A DNA stretch of 64,000 bases from Acanthopleura granulata (Eukaryota > Mollusca > Polyplacophora > Chitonida > Chitonidae): assembly GCA_016165875.1 (NCBI GenBank), contig JABBOT010000001.1, positions 9,551,306-9,615,305 of the forward strand. Reading direction: 5' to 3'. Below, piece by piece: positions 48,090-62,000 of this stretch. The notes beneath the pieces were generated by a model. The model ran no database searches and was not told where the DNA came from. It saw only the letters and a program-made list of their open reading frames with translations. The position numbers were made by a program, and so were the translations under genes. The first letter of the stretch is position 1; every line of letters starts with the position of its first letter.

Positions 48090-49963
48090 CGTAGTACATG
48101 CCACTCACTCTGTTTATCTTGATACTCTCTAGTGGTTGTACAGCTGTGTCATTCATGTAGACTGAAATGTGTGTACAGGCAGCATGAGGGTCCAGACTTG
48201 TGCTTCCTAACATGTCAGTTGACAGTCACTCTCTAGAATCTGGGGACGACACTTTCCTGCAGCATTACACTTATAAATTAGGCTCTTGTCCTAAATACTC
48301 TGTCCATTGTAAACTTGACGTTGGCATTTGAAAGAAAAATGTGTTAATGAAATTTGGTGAAGTGGAAATTTGGTTTTCGCGCACAATGGTATGTATGGTA
48401 TGAGAAAGGTCAGGCTCAGAGAGTGATTGGTTATGTGTGCAGGTTTGCTTCCACACTGTCTGCTGGGATTTGTTGTGTTCATTGGTACCTGGAACTCAGT
48501 TGTTTCAACCAGTCACTGCTAAAGATCACAAAACCAAGGTTTTCTTAAACCAAAATTAATTCTGGCTTCATGTTATCTTGCGTGTAAATTAGAAAGACAG
48601 GAAGGCCACAATTAGCGAAGATGTAACTTGCACATTGGCTCACACAGCATGAAAATTACATCAACTGCCATTTGGAATCATGTGACAGGTTAATTGGCTG
48701 GATTGGAAATTCCCTAACTTAAGATAATTTTGTTTTTCTATAATACTCGTTGTTAGTTCTGTTCATTATTAAATGAATCATTAAAGACTAAAGATTAAAG
48801 AATTAAAGAATGACTTAGCCTGTTGCCCAGCGATGGTGCGTGTCTCCAAGGTGTTACTCACATGCTTGGAGAGTATCTTTACTATGTCCTCCTAGTTACT
48901 CTATCTACTGTGTGTATATTCCCCAGGGTGTTAGCTCATTTTTCCCCCGAGTACCCCTAACAGACTTCCCGACTTACTGCCCTCTTTATAAGGTGGATAT
49001 GTATATCTCAACATATACATGTGTATGTGTGCGTTTACGCGAGGGGAATATACTCTGTTTGTTCATTAGCAGGGAGATGTTCATTCGTTATCAGGGAGAT
49101 GTACCTCGAATTTTATGATGCCTTAGTATGCGTGTAGATTCAAGTGAATTACATATACTGTATTGATACGGCACATTGGATACTTTATATACAGCTACTT
49201 CTGTGACATACTTTTAATGTTCTTTTTCTGTTTGTTCTGTTAAGATATGGCATTGTGAATTTCTTGCACTGATAGTGATGCAAATTTTTATATATATTTA
49301 AGCAGCTCATTGGCCTTGGATGTTGATAAGAGTATTTCTGTGGGTGCAACATTTGATAATGGCACACACATGGTTAGACCAATGGTTTGGCCAGCAGTCA
49401 CATGGGCGTTAATAACTTGTGTAAGGTCATTGGTTTACAATGGTCACTCCAATTTCCTAGACCCATAAAACTGCCCACCATTGTGTAAGTGAAAAGTTCT
49501 TGTAAGGTAATAAGCAACAACCAAATAAATACCAGGGTACATAAATAGTGTCTCAGGGTGTATTGTGAGGTGGTGTGCTTTTCTCACACCAAAACGGCTT
49601 ACATTTCTCCGCCAGCCTGGGCTTTGCTTTTTGATGGAAATCTATGATTCCAACTTTTGGCATAATTCTCCTGAACCAAAGTTAAAGGAAACTGCTTTGA
49701 TTCTCCTGAAGAAAAAAATCAAATCATTGTTGATGACCAAATGTTTTCATATTTTGATGATAGGATAACTACCTTCTTTGGACTTGACAGCGTCACTTCA
49801 AAGACATGGATTCCCCTAAATCTGTTTATTTCTATACACATTTAAGATTTTGCAATGATGTGGATCAGCTTCTTTATGGCAGTACCTCTAGACTAGATTC
49901 CAGTGGATTCCAACCAAGCAAGTCCAGGAGAATCTCTTTGGATTCTAGGAAAAATAGCGAAAA

Positions 49964-50056
49964 TAAAGGCCTGCCCATAAACATGCTAGTAAAGTAAAGG
50001 CCTGCCCATAAACATGCTAGTAAAATAAAGGCCTGCACAATAACATGCTAGTAACA
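49964..50056 (+). repeat. 31-bp tandem repeat, three copies
   Basis: TAAAGGCCTGCCCATAAACA followed by TGCTAGTAAAG recurs at 49964, 49995 and 50026. The third copy has CACAATAA in place of CCCATAAA. Each copy begins with or follows an AATAAA- or AGTAAA-like string. Confidence 0.93.
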
Positions 50057-50829
50057 CCCTGGTGCAGGTTATTGATACAGCGGTTATCAGTTTGTGTACT
50101 GTTTTATCACATTTTTGTGTCACATGACAACGATGCGAGTAAAGTTGTAAAGATGCAGCTGTAACCGTCTAAAAATGTTATTCCCTTATTACTGCAGAAG
50201 TTGTGATAAACTTAATGTTTTGTTGCATGATACACTTATAATGATGTTGATTACTCAAGTCAATAGGAAGTAATTTTTGCGAGGTTTGCAGGCAATTTTT
50301 TTAGTCAACTGAAAAACATGAGACAAAGATAGATGATTTTCAGTATGTCATTGCATGCTCACCGTGTTTATAGACAAACAGGTCTGACTACTGAGTGTCA
50401 AAATTGTACCGTTTGTGTTTAAGCTAGACGTACAGCTTCAAGGAGAAATTTGTAACACATTATCTCTGCATAGTTACACTTTGACTAGCAAGGTGTCAGC
50501 TCCTTGGTGTCTGGCATGAAGCTTCACTGAGGCAGTGTTGGTATTCTTCCACCACAGTGATGGGCAAGATAGCCGAAACCTACATTAAATCCATAATGAA
50601 GAGTGTCATGTATGCTGCTATCTGTATATGCTGGGAAGACCTCTCCCCAGGTAAATGTAACATAAATGACCATAATCCGATATGTCTGAGCAAGTGATCG
50701 TTTATTTTTTGGGACGTTTGAGAGTCTGGTACCTCCAGTAAATCCTGACCTTTCTTCAAGCTGAAACCAAAGGTACGAGAGCTGGATCGAACTGGATATT
50801 TTGTAGGTCATGTGCCTGCCTGTCACATT

Positions 50830-50965
50830 GAACTAGCAGCTGTTTTGTCCGGGCCAGTGAACAACCTGTGGATGGCCATGCATTTAACCTGGGCTCTGTT
50901 GGGTTTCCTCCCACCATAATGCTGGCTGCCGTTGTATTCTTGAGTACGCCAACAAAATGAATAAA
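50830..50965 (+). mobile_element. SINE fragment, family 1, opposite orientation
   Basis: GGGTTTCCTCCCACCATAA, GCTGGCTGCCGTTGTATT and CTTGAGTACG followed by AATAAATA are the reverse complement of the family-1 body and tail. The tRNA-like head is degraded. It is the one family-1 copy in the window reading on the plus strand. Confidence 0.75.
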
Positions 50966-51339
50966 TATGTCATCAAATTCTGCAAGTGCCGTATGAAAAA
51001 ATGAGTGAAGTTTGTTGGGTTTTTATTTGCCAATCATCTTACAGTTGATCTTCATGTTCAGTTTGTTGAAGACTTGAATGCTGTTCCAATTGTCAGGAAT
51101 GAGCCCCTGCCTGAGCAGCAAACCAGTGTAGTGTTATTTAAACTAGATTTCTCTTCAGTATTACTGGAAGTTCTACCAGGAACTTTGCAAGCTGTCATTT
51201 CCTGAGGGACCTGATTGGTGAATAGCTGGTCAGTTGTGTTCCTTAACACCTTACAGTTTGTTACACTGGCTGCTGCACACGAGGTGCGGGTCAAGTACTG
51301 ATTGGCTGAGTGTCAGTATAATGTGACTGATTACGAAGT

Positions 51340-51400
51340 CACGTCTGGTGTCTTGGGCATGGTCTTCCAGTGAGGCAGCACTATAAATATGACACCATTG
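51340..51400 (+). mobile_element. SINE fragment, family 2
   Basis: A short stretch (GGTGTCTTGGGCATGG, then CCAGTGAGGCAGCACTATAAA) resembles the reverse complement of the family-2 body. Too short to be certain. Confidence 0.4.
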
Positions 51401-53097
51401 TAATGCGCTGAACTATATGAATATGGAAAATGCTGAGCTGTGCAGAAGAGCACTGAACTACTGAGAAAGGAGAGACTTTGTAGCACCCGTACAAACTACG
51501 GATAAGAAGATATTCAACTCTCATCTTAAGACAAACCAGTAATGATTTGCCCAGTTTATTGTTCAATGAGATTTAACAACCATCTCTAACAGACAACAGT
51601 TCACTCTCTAGTCATTACAGTGGCGTTTTAACCTACAGTGTAACTAAGTAGACAAGATCTCTACAAGACCCACTCAATCATGATAACCTTGATCACTTGA
51701 CCTTGGAGCATTACAAGTAATTAACACTGAATTATTTTTACTACTATCACCAGGTACATGTATGTAACACAGAGTCACTCGTCTAAAAGTCAATTTCCAT
51801 AAATGTCATTCTATCCGTATAACTCTACAAAATATTTGGAAGGTAGAATTTTGAGTACGACACTGACATAAGAATTCCTTGAAATGTACAACACTACCTG
51901 GAGAGTAGAACGCTCCAGAAATAAGTGAGCATCATCTCTGCAGCTTTTAATAAGCTATTTTCGGCTCTACAGTGATAACATGGGAAATTGAGTGTTACCC
52001 TATTAAAAAAAAGCATTGCAACATCTTCATAACATCCTGAAATATGCTACTCAACTTGTCACACAGAATGATACTAACTAAATGCATCAATGCTTATTTC
52101 AAGTTAACCAGGAAATTTAACCCATATTACCTTGGTTGTTCTTGTTATCTTGGATGCACAGTTAGGCCTACTCAGAATAATACTTGTCTGTATATAGACT
52201 TTTCGGAAGTGTCATTTTGTACACACATTTAACCCATCATAACCAATACTAGGTCAAATGCAAATCAACCAGATGTCCCAAATATTGGTTGCACATGGTA
52301 AATCCTTCACAATGGGGTTCTCAAACAGCAAACTTTTGTAACTCATAAAAGCCGTGCCTTCTACCTGCATAGATAACAACATCAGCTACAATTATTTGTG
52401 ATTACTTGTAACGGTATTCACATAGGTAGAGGGGCTCTGTTGTTTCAGGAGCTGCAAGATTTGCTCCCCCTTTATAGAGGGCCAGAGAACCCTTCTGTTC
52501 TTGCAGAAAGAGGAATAAGACCTGGTTTATCAGTGTACGTTTCCTAACATTCTGACAAACAGTGGGTGTCCCATATTGTCACACACAAATTATACATTAT
52601 CATAGGGAGGAAATAACAGCAGGCACACTACAACTTCGCCTTTAAGGTGCCAGTGTTGTTTCTAACTGCCAAGCTGGTACACCAAATCCAAGTCTAATGA
52701 ATCTGTGAAAACAGAACATCTGACTAGTTGACGGGATAACATTGACAAACACTCTCCTCCAGTCTATGCTCCCATTTATCACCAGGTGGAAGCAGAGGCT
52801 ACTACCTGACGACCACCATACACATTTTTAAGTAATATCTTTTGGCCACTTGGTTTTTCACAGGTTTTCTCCAGACTTGTAGTGACAAAGAGATACCTAT
52901 AACATTGGTATACATGTGGATCAAGATGCACCATTAAACACAAGAACTGCTCTAGTTATAATTTGTCTAGTTTTATAATTTTATAATAATGGGGTTAGAT
53001 CTCTATGTACAGCAGTCCTGAATTTACCATGGTTACAGGTACAGAATTATTGCTGATTTGCAGCTCAACAAGCAAGACAACAGTGGGCCATGGTGAA

Positions 53098-53458
53098 TAG
53101 GGGAGTTTAGAGTTCGAATTCTTTTGTAGCCAAAGGTAAAAAGAGTCCTACTGTATCATGTGACTTGTCAAAAATGTTAGGCAATGTTTGGTGACTTTAC
53201 TGATCAATCTCACAGTGTTTGGGAGGTACAAATGACGTTTCTTTTCTTCTGTAACTTTTAAGTTCACAAACCTTCAGCTCCTCAATTTTCACCACAATTT
53301 GTTCAAGTCTAAAGATCTTTTTGTGACACTTTTTTAGACACTCATATTATGGTAAATGTTATCAGAAATAATTGTCTACCATTTTTGTCAAGTCATGTGG
53401 TACATTAGCATTTTTCTTACCTTCAGCAATAAAAGAGTCAGAACTTGAAACTTCCCTA
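53098..53458. mobile_element. MITE-like foldback element, copy B
   Basis: The left end TAGGGGAGTTTAGAGTTCG, then CCAAAGGTAAAAAGAGTCC and ATCATGTGACTTGTCAAAAA, is matched at the right end by its diverged reverse complement (TTTTTGTCAAGTCATGTGG, TTTTTCTTACCTTCAGCAA, GAACTTGAAACTTCCCTA). The arms are about 85 bp. Same family as 35122-35479; similar length and no coding capacity. Confidence 0.82.
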
Positions 53459-56045
53459 CTTTCAATGCTGTTGATTTATTCAGTCCAGTCTTACTGTGCT
53501 CAGGATCTCATATCTCAACTGTCAACCTATCAGCACTGAGATCTGTATCTCTTTGAACATATATGCCCACTTAATTCTCATCAATGAACCTTATTTATTC
53601 ACTGTCCCCAGGAGCATATTTGGCATCAACATAAACCTCAGCTAGACATATTTTAAATCCATGAGCAGGAATACCTCATGCAGTAATACCATAAGACAAA
53701 GCCAACATGAACTCTCAGGGTCTTAGGCAATTAATATACAAATGCCGTACACTTCAGTTAAAATTTGCTTGGTGGAATGAGCCTCGGGCCTCGGTTAAGT
53801 CATTGTATGACCTTGGTGTTAGTTTGATTATCCAGGGAGAATACTGATTCCTTAAGATGCGTAGATATGAACTGTCCAAGGAAGTTTTGGTATTCACTGA
53901 ACGTATTCACAAAAGGTGTGAATCTGTTCAGTGAGAGGCAATAATACAAAACTTGATTATTACTTATTCCCTTACGAGTTTGATTTCATGCCATGGGTTT
54001 CATTTGTTTCTCTCACTGGCTTTAAGATTTTGGAATTAACAAAGTGTGCTGTGCTAAAGAGGGGTAGGGGATGACAATGAGTTGGGGTCAGGGGTTAACC
54101 ATAACTATTTTACTAAGCGTTGTATACCAGGCCAAAGCCAACTCCATGGAAACTGGTTTGTAACCGATTCCTTTAAATATGACAATTTTCAGTCAGTCTA
54201 GAGAGATTATATCCGAAGTAGTAGAAGTCTACAATTGGTATTCATTGTATATATGGTCCACAGTGTGTATATATATATGTATAAACATGTACATATTTGT
54301 ATGTATGTATCAATACTGATTATGAGCCCTAACACGTGTGCATACGTGTACATGACTCATCATATCTAGCGGTGTTGTAAGATTTGGTAATAGACATATT
54401 GTACTTCTACTCTACAAAGCTGGGTTAACTTCAAGGTCATTTTGTCACCACATTCAGGACTTCACCAGATCTGAGACCCTTACATCCGGTGGCAGTTATA
54501 CAGTCCTTGTTTCTCAGGTTGTACACATAAGGAACTGCCTGTACAGCATCAGCTGTTTTACTGAAGCCTTACATGTATAGGAGATATAAACGCACATCAA
54601 ACAGCTTGCTCCAGTCAAACATAAAGGCACAGAGAAAAGAAAATTCAGCTGAAGTACTACTGATTTGACAGATTCACAAACTGATGCTTGTTGCAAGAAT
54701 ATGTGTTGTACAACAGCGGTCAGTTTTGGTTCCAGGAAACTGGACCGCTCACAGCAAACCACTGGGAATAGACAAGCATGTTAGAGATTTCACCAGCTGA
54801 TTTCAATGTGTACACCTTACAGATAGAGAAGCAGTCCTCTCCAGCTGAGATATCAACTGCTTTTTTTTACAGGGTGCCAAGAACAGCAAAATCAAGGGTA
54901 TATCTTGCCAATTCTCCTGTCTGAAACTGCGATTTTACCTACATACACATGTACTTTGTCTCCAAAGACAAGCATCTTAAATGAGTGTCAAATTTGACCA
55001 AATCTATGAGTTGTGAATAGTTCTCTCCAGAGCATTAAATTATTTTCCATAAAGAGCTAGAGGAATCATTACCTTGTACAGGTATTACTTCAAGAAACAT
55101 ACATCACATTTTGCTGTTCTACAGCATGTAAATCTATGTTCAAACAACTTAAGGTGAAACAAACTGATCTTTATGAAAGCACATAATAACTGTGTCTGCT
55201 AACCAAATCTGGCTGCTGTAATTCACACATAAACAGTATTACGACAAAACTGTCAGACATAACATGAAATATCACATATAAGCTCTATCTCCTATTTGAC
55301 AACAGTATCTGTAAATACAAACTTAAATATCACAAAAGTTTATACATGTATCCATATTTAACAGGGTTTCTGAAACAAACAAAGCTACATAACTAAAAAC
55401 TTAAATATCACAAAAGTTTATACATGTATCCATATTTAACAGGGTTTCTGAAACGAACAAAGCTACATAACTAAAAACATAAAAAGATGATAAAAATGAC
55501 TTGTAGAAGACAATCTGCCGCTCTAACCTTAACCAGCAAGGTTGAATGTACTGTGTGGGCAATAACTTATACACACCAATAATAATGCAAATGTGAATGA
55601 AGTAATAAACCAGTCTTGATCATTTCTACATAACAGTACCGGTACCTCATAACATGATGGCACAACATGTTCATTATATTTTATAAAAGCATGGATGAGC
55701 AAAAGAAACAAATAGACGACAAAACTGATGACTGCTAAAAATATGAAATTACAAAGAATTAGGTAGACATTACACATCCATCAGTGTAGTTCCAGATGCT
55801 AAAATGACACAACATTCCATGAACAGCAACAGCTGGACATGAAATTGCATGCTACCACAGAGAGTTTTTTTTTTCTACTACATGGACTGCTTCTGTTGCA
55901 CTCTTGCCATGAAGAGCAGCAGTTGTAGATATTACTCTTACACATTAAAACGCAACCTGTAAAACATGGCTGTACCAGTTTACTTTGAGTATTGCTAACT
56001 ACCATAAATATCACGACCAACCAGAATGTACGTAGAGACAACTAT
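53459..56045. other. Probable synaptojanin 3' UTR and intergenic DNA
   Basis: No coding sequence seen. Minus-strand AATAAA hexamers lie near 53592 and 53471, which would give the synaptojanin transcript a 3' UTR of about 2.5 kb if used. A 78-bp tandem duplication lies at 55321-55476. Confidence 0.4.
55321..55476 (+). repeat. 78-bp tandem duplication
   Basis: The stretch beginning ACTTAAATATCACAAAAG at 55321 starts again at 55399 and is repeated with about one substitution (GAAACAAAC against GAAACGAAC). Confidence 0.95.
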
Positions 56046-59000
56046 TTAGCTATCACACAGCCTGGGTGGTACTGGAGGAGGGCCCCGACGGGGAGAGACA
56101 GTAGGTATACCCTCAGGTTTCCCAGCTGTACCTGCTGCGCCCATGTTTGGTCGAGTGGGAATAGGGGGTGGAGCCCATTCCCTACCCTGATGGGTCTCAG
56201 TTAAATCACTGAGCACAGTCTCCTCTGAGAACAGAAAATCGTCCTTGTCACTGAAGTCAGTATCCTCATCAGGGGGAGGAGGAGGGGGACTGGTGGGACA
56301 GGTCATGTCATCTGGAGGGGTGGGAGGTGGTGGGCTAGTGGGGCATGCCATGTCAGCTGGTGGGGTGGGAGGTGGGGTAGAACCTGGAGATCCAATGTCG
56401 ATACCATTAGTCACTGGGCCCACAGCATCTGAAGCACTGGTTCCTGGGGGCTTTGTTGGGGGTTGCCCAGGAACGGGAGGAGGGGGCCCACGTGAAAGGG
56501 GCAAACCGTTAGAGTTTCCAAATTTTCCAGGTCCGGAGACAGGAGGCACGCTTGGCACAGGAGGTGGGGTACCCCTGACAAACACGCTCTGAGGTCGAGT
56601 GGCCGGCTGAGGCACCTGGCTACTGGACACGGGTTCTATGGTGCTGACCACTGTCCTGCGGGGTGTGGGCACAGGTCTGACCACGTCCCTGGGCTCACCG
56701 ACTTCGTTCTCCGCCGCAGAGGAGAGATTCTGGACACTGTTAAATCTTGGCACGGCTTTGGGAGCCTCCAAGGAATCTGGTGCAGACCCTTCACCTGCCA
56801 TATCTGTGCTTGTCTTGCTTCTGGGGAGAGGCTTAGGGTTAAAGCTGGGTACACCTGACAGATTCAAGACATAGAAAAGTGTGACCAACATGGAGCTGCG
56901 ATCACCAAAACCCTATGGTGCTGGAAAATGGTCTCTAAATCACCAAGCATACATGTACTAGCAGATGCATAAAATGAAGTTCCAGTGTTCCAACGAGTTA
57001 ATTTACAATGGAGCTGGTTAGGAAAAAAATTTGGAATACATGTATTTTAACAAAGGGCCACAGCATTTTCAAAAAAGCACATTTTTTCTTCTCACTTGAG
57101 ATGAGATAAAGTTACAAAACTTTAAAAACATTTAACTTTGACCAAACAGCAATGCTACAGGTACAGTAGAGTAATACATTCAGCACAGTATACATAAAAA
57201 CCCATAGTCTAAATAGAAGCTGAAGGCATCTACAGCATCAAACAGTGAAAAGTCAGACTCTGCATAATGCTATTTCTCTATTACCCGCAATTACACTTTA
57301 CTCTCTAACATATCCTTATTCACTGTTTTCCTTGATTGCAATCACTGGTCATCATACAGTACCACAAAAGTTCCTTAGAAATGTAGTGTGCAGCAGCCAT
57401 TTTAGTGTGTCTTACCTGTGAGGTAACTGTCATGCTTTGAAACATCTTATTAGGTAAAGCAATCTCAGCAGGTTGCTAGGGAGTGCAGATGATGTACCTG
57501 TGAGTGGGACGGGCTGTAATGGTCGCGGGAGGCTGTTAGCACTGGCCTGTCCCATCAGCCGCTCTATCAGTTTTTGGGCCTCAGAGATATTCCCTGTTTG
57601 ACCCTGGTAAGTTACATTGGTGGATGACATACCTGTGAGAGGGACAGGCTGTAATGGCTGGGGGAGGCTGTCCTCATTGGCCTGTCCCATCAGCTGCTGT
57701 ATCAGTTTCTGGGCCTCAGAGATATTCCCTGCATGACCCTGGTGAGTTACATTTGTTGGAAGTCCAATAGATGTGATCTGCAACACAAAATACAGTCAAA
57801 CCTGTAAACCTGTACCTACATCCAGCGTCCATCTGCCATAAGCAGCCACACTCTGCCCCAACCAAACAAGTTTTCATGTTCAACGACCTGTAATATGCGG
57901 GCACCCATCCAATGCGTCCAGCAAAATATATTTTGCCACCAAATTCTATATCCACCTGTCTTGCGCGGATAAAGGTTATGATGATTGTCACATTGGACAT
58001 TCAAAATTTTAAAAATGGCGACCACAGGCCTTGTTAGTTTTTGTAGTGACTAAAAGTTATAATCTGTCACTTAGTGAAGACAAATGAAGTGTGAAGATTA
58101 CTGGCCAATGGCAGTGAAGTCTTATTTAATCAGGCTCAGCCGATTATAGTCCGGACACCCCTGCACTGCTGCAGTGGATTAGCTCCAAGCTGAGATTCGA
58201 ACTACGAACGCCGTAAATTGCGGGCAAATTTGGATATAATCTGACCTCCTGTGGTTCCTGCCATTAATGGTTTCTTTGACAAATTATCTGGTTTGCTTGG
58301 CCATTATCTTTGCAAGCAAATGGTGCTGGCGTCTTCATTTTGCTTGGCCAAAATATTGCCTGTACCAAACAAATGGTGAAATTGATCTTCCTTCACTCAA
58401 CATTTTGTTATTGTTTCGCCGGTAATGGCAAACATGATTGACTGAATTTTCACACAGCTCAGCAGTCTGCCACTCACAATCCAAAACTTTGTTAGAATAG
58501 TCACTTATACCTACATATGGCTTTATATATACTGACACATGGCTTTCTAGGGTTTGATAATGATGGGAAGAAAGGTCTCCTGTCATAAGTGCTCTGACCT
58601 GAAACTCTTTCTGTAAGCACCCGAAACTTTATTCAGTTCTGATTTGGCTTGGTCTTCTCAACCTTATGTGGCCATCTGTCACATGCGGCCACTTTTTTTG
58701 TCTCCCTTCACTGACTGCATACAACAGGTTTGACTGTATAAAGTTTCAAATCAACTACTTTGCTCTTTTCAGTTATTTTAAAGCAAAATACTCTCAAATG
58801 TCTGAGAAACACCTAAGAAAGATACGAATCCATAGATAAATGAACCAGTGTAATCCCAAGCTACTAGCAGAAAATAATCCACTATCTCACAAAATGACCT
58901 GATCACACACATACGCCTTCAATGCGATCCCCCCACCTTTTTCTGTGAGCCTACTGCAGCCTTCTTGGGCATGTTTTGCGGCCTAAGTGGGGGTCTCAAG

Positions 59001-62000
59001 GGGGGACCAGGTTTAGCTGGGGCCGCTTTACCTGTAAATATAACAACAGGAAATGTCAATAGTGGTCATTACAACAAATCACAGCCAAGAAATCTTCAAG
59101 CAGTAAAAACTTTACTGCAGCAAACTGTGACAATGTTATGAGGAGCTCAGATCTACTGAGCATTTGAGAGTAAAAGTTTTAAGGATAGTGAAAGCTAAGT
59201 AAATAGAAAGCTTTTTCACAACATACATTTAGAGCATTTGCTGTTGTTGAGCATTTCACACAACAGGTATAAAGTAAGACAGAAAATGGGCTGACCAATT
59301 AGATGCTGTTATGTATGTAACTGAAAAATAAAAATACTACATTAAATCACAACACATGGTGTTAGCAGGAGAACAGTCTCATGCCCTCACCTGCTGCTGG
59401 TATGGGAGGCCCACCTGGGGGGCGCTGAGGGGGAGGAGGTTTGGCAGGAGGTGCTGAGGGCCTCTGTGGGGGCTTACGTGGCCGCTGAAATTCAACACAC
59501 CATCGGCATCATCAATAGCACATACAGTCACAATATAACATTTGTTATTTTGTCACTGAACTTCTGAACTACAGCCCAATCTACTCTTCATGTTATAAAC
59601 CAGTTTACACTGAAGACCTCCCAATTTATGTGCATCCAGGATGATTTATTTATTTGTTTGATTGGTGTTTTATGCTGTACTCAAGAATATTTCACTTATA
59701 CGACAACGGCCAGCATTATGGTGGGAGGAAAACAGGCAGAGTGTGAAAAAACCCATCACCATCCCACATACGGTTGGAGAGGAAGCCAGCATGAGCTGGA
59801 CTTGAACTCACAGCGACCGCATTGATGGGAGGCTTCTGGGTTATTGCGCTGCGCTAGCACACTAACCAACTGAGCCATATCCAGGATGAGGAATGTGGTC
59901 CAATGTACACAAATTCAGATGAAAAACATTCAACTACATGTATTTGTCCCTTCACATACACTGAAAAGAATATGTTTTTAATAACAGTAACAATAGTGTG
60001 CTGAATCTTTTTTTCACTGTGAACAGACATCTGGCTAATCAATTCACTTTATCAGTGTTGAAAACCATACTAAAAAAATACACACGTATTTCACTGATAT
60101 AATGGTGGGATAGTGAAGTATGTGTTGAGAAAACTGACAGATCCCACAGTAAAAAGCCCTTCTCTTGGCACATTACAAACCTCCTAACTGAAAAATCAGG
60201 ACAGACCTCATTGGTCAAGGGTCTATGGGCTGCATTGAGAGGGAGGCTTTATCCGATTATCTCAGATAGCAAACAGATTATGGATTCCTGAAATGCATGT
60301 AACATACAGATGTAACATACATTACCTCAGGGGAAGGAGAGCCCCTTAACCTGGTCTCTACGATCGGCACGATGTGTGTCAACCCCTCTGGGGTGTCAGT
60401 CTTCCTTCTCAAACTGGGTGAGGCTGCTGGTCGCGGGGGTGGGGGTTTACCAGGACGCATGTGTGGGATATCTCCCACGGGCTTTGATCCCTCATCCAGG
60501 ATGATAGGTGTATTTCTACCTGAAAGTCACATGCACTAAAACATCAATCTCTATCTTACAATAGCTTACAAAATAAAAATTGCTGGCTCACATTCTTGAA
60601 TTTACTTCACACTATTTCTTAAGATTGCTAACAGCTTATTTCTCATGGTAACATTTCAGTATAACTGTCAAAGGTTTGTGCTCCGAAATCTCGTCCATCA
60701 TTTGATTTACTTCAATTCTTCACCATTTTTGCATCTTCACACGAAACATGTGCCCAAATGATCCATGATATTATGTTAGGAAAGATAAAATAACACCATT
60801 TCTGCCCGCACAGCCATGAACCAATGTACATGCAGTTTCAGTCAACCTTAGTGATATACTACCTGGGTAGCCTATGTTTTTCTTTTACTCAAGGAGCTAA
60901 AGGTGTCATTTACCTGAGGAGCTGGGTGAATCAGAGCCTGATATCTTCACACCTGACATACCAAATTCAGCAACTGTTCTCTCCACCTCTTCATCATCAT
61001 CACCTGTCACACCTTTAAAGCAACAGTATTTCAGCTTTCTTCAAAACAAGATAATTATTAACGCGAATGAAACTATCAAGAGCAAAATGTACAAATTACA
61101 GGATTAAGAATTACAAAGTTACCTGTCTGAGTGATACAAATAATCACATAATCAAAATACTGGCTTCCAGTGAAACAATAATGGCAATGTAGTGGTCAAC
61201 AATCAAAAGGCTACAGACAGTTCCTTTTGCTTTTTTTGGCCTATATGCAGTATATGGCAAGGTTAAATATACTGTGTAGTTTGACATTAAGATGTACATA
61301 GAAGAGTATTTCATAGACCAAATACTAAAGCAGCTTACCTTGACCCACGTCATATTCCATGGAAGGCACGCTGAAATCGTCTCCCAGAAGACTATTGGTC
61401 ACATCATTAAACAGCTTGCCCGTGTTCAGAGCACACAGCTTCATCTCTTTCTCTATCTCAGCTTTCCAGTCTGCAGTCTTCAGCCTCACTCGTATGGATT
61501 TACCATTAATCTGAAACATGTAAAACACCATACTTTTCAGCCCGTCCAATACACATTTATAAAACACCACACTTTTCAAGAAGCACGGGATATAAGTGAC
61601 ACGGCATCTTGACACATTTCTCGATTTTTTGAAGTGGCATATCCTATGGTCTTGTAAGAATTCCACATCAAAAGTTGATTTATGGAGTAACCAAGTATCA
61701 GAACAAAATAACTTCAGCTGTTGACCTCTGCCTTCACCCTTCTTCTGAAATACTTAAGGTTACTATTAGCCTTTAACATTAACCTGTAACACAGACATCA
61801 GCAGACCTTTGATATTTATTTATCTATGTCATTGTTTGGTGAATGGATGGTGTTGATATCAATTCAAACAACTACAGCTATCCCCATCCTTTTCAAAGAG
61901 GTTTTATTTGACATTGTAATATCCCAGTCGGAATACATTCCATGTCTAAATCCAATACATAATATAAACAGCAATCAAATATATATTTCTGGTGTTTTTT

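Larger units (their letters stand above)
48090..53097. other. PINX1 3' UTR and intergenic DNA
   Basis: No coding sequence recognised. Three ATTAAA hexamers cluster at about 48779-48805, and AATAAA occurs near 49523 and 49961; any of these could end the PINX1 transcript. A SINE fragment lies at 50830-50965 and a 31-bp triple repeat at 49964-50056. Confidence 0.45.

Noticed and set aside
56245..56592. 115-codon glycine-rich plus-strand open frame
   Set aside because: Antisense of the proline-rich synaptojanin tail; CCN codons read as GGN on the other strand.
56046..57777. NPF motifs of the long synaptojanin isoform
   Set aside because: Looked for in the last two coding exons, but none was found. 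SFNPKPLP is not an NPF motif.
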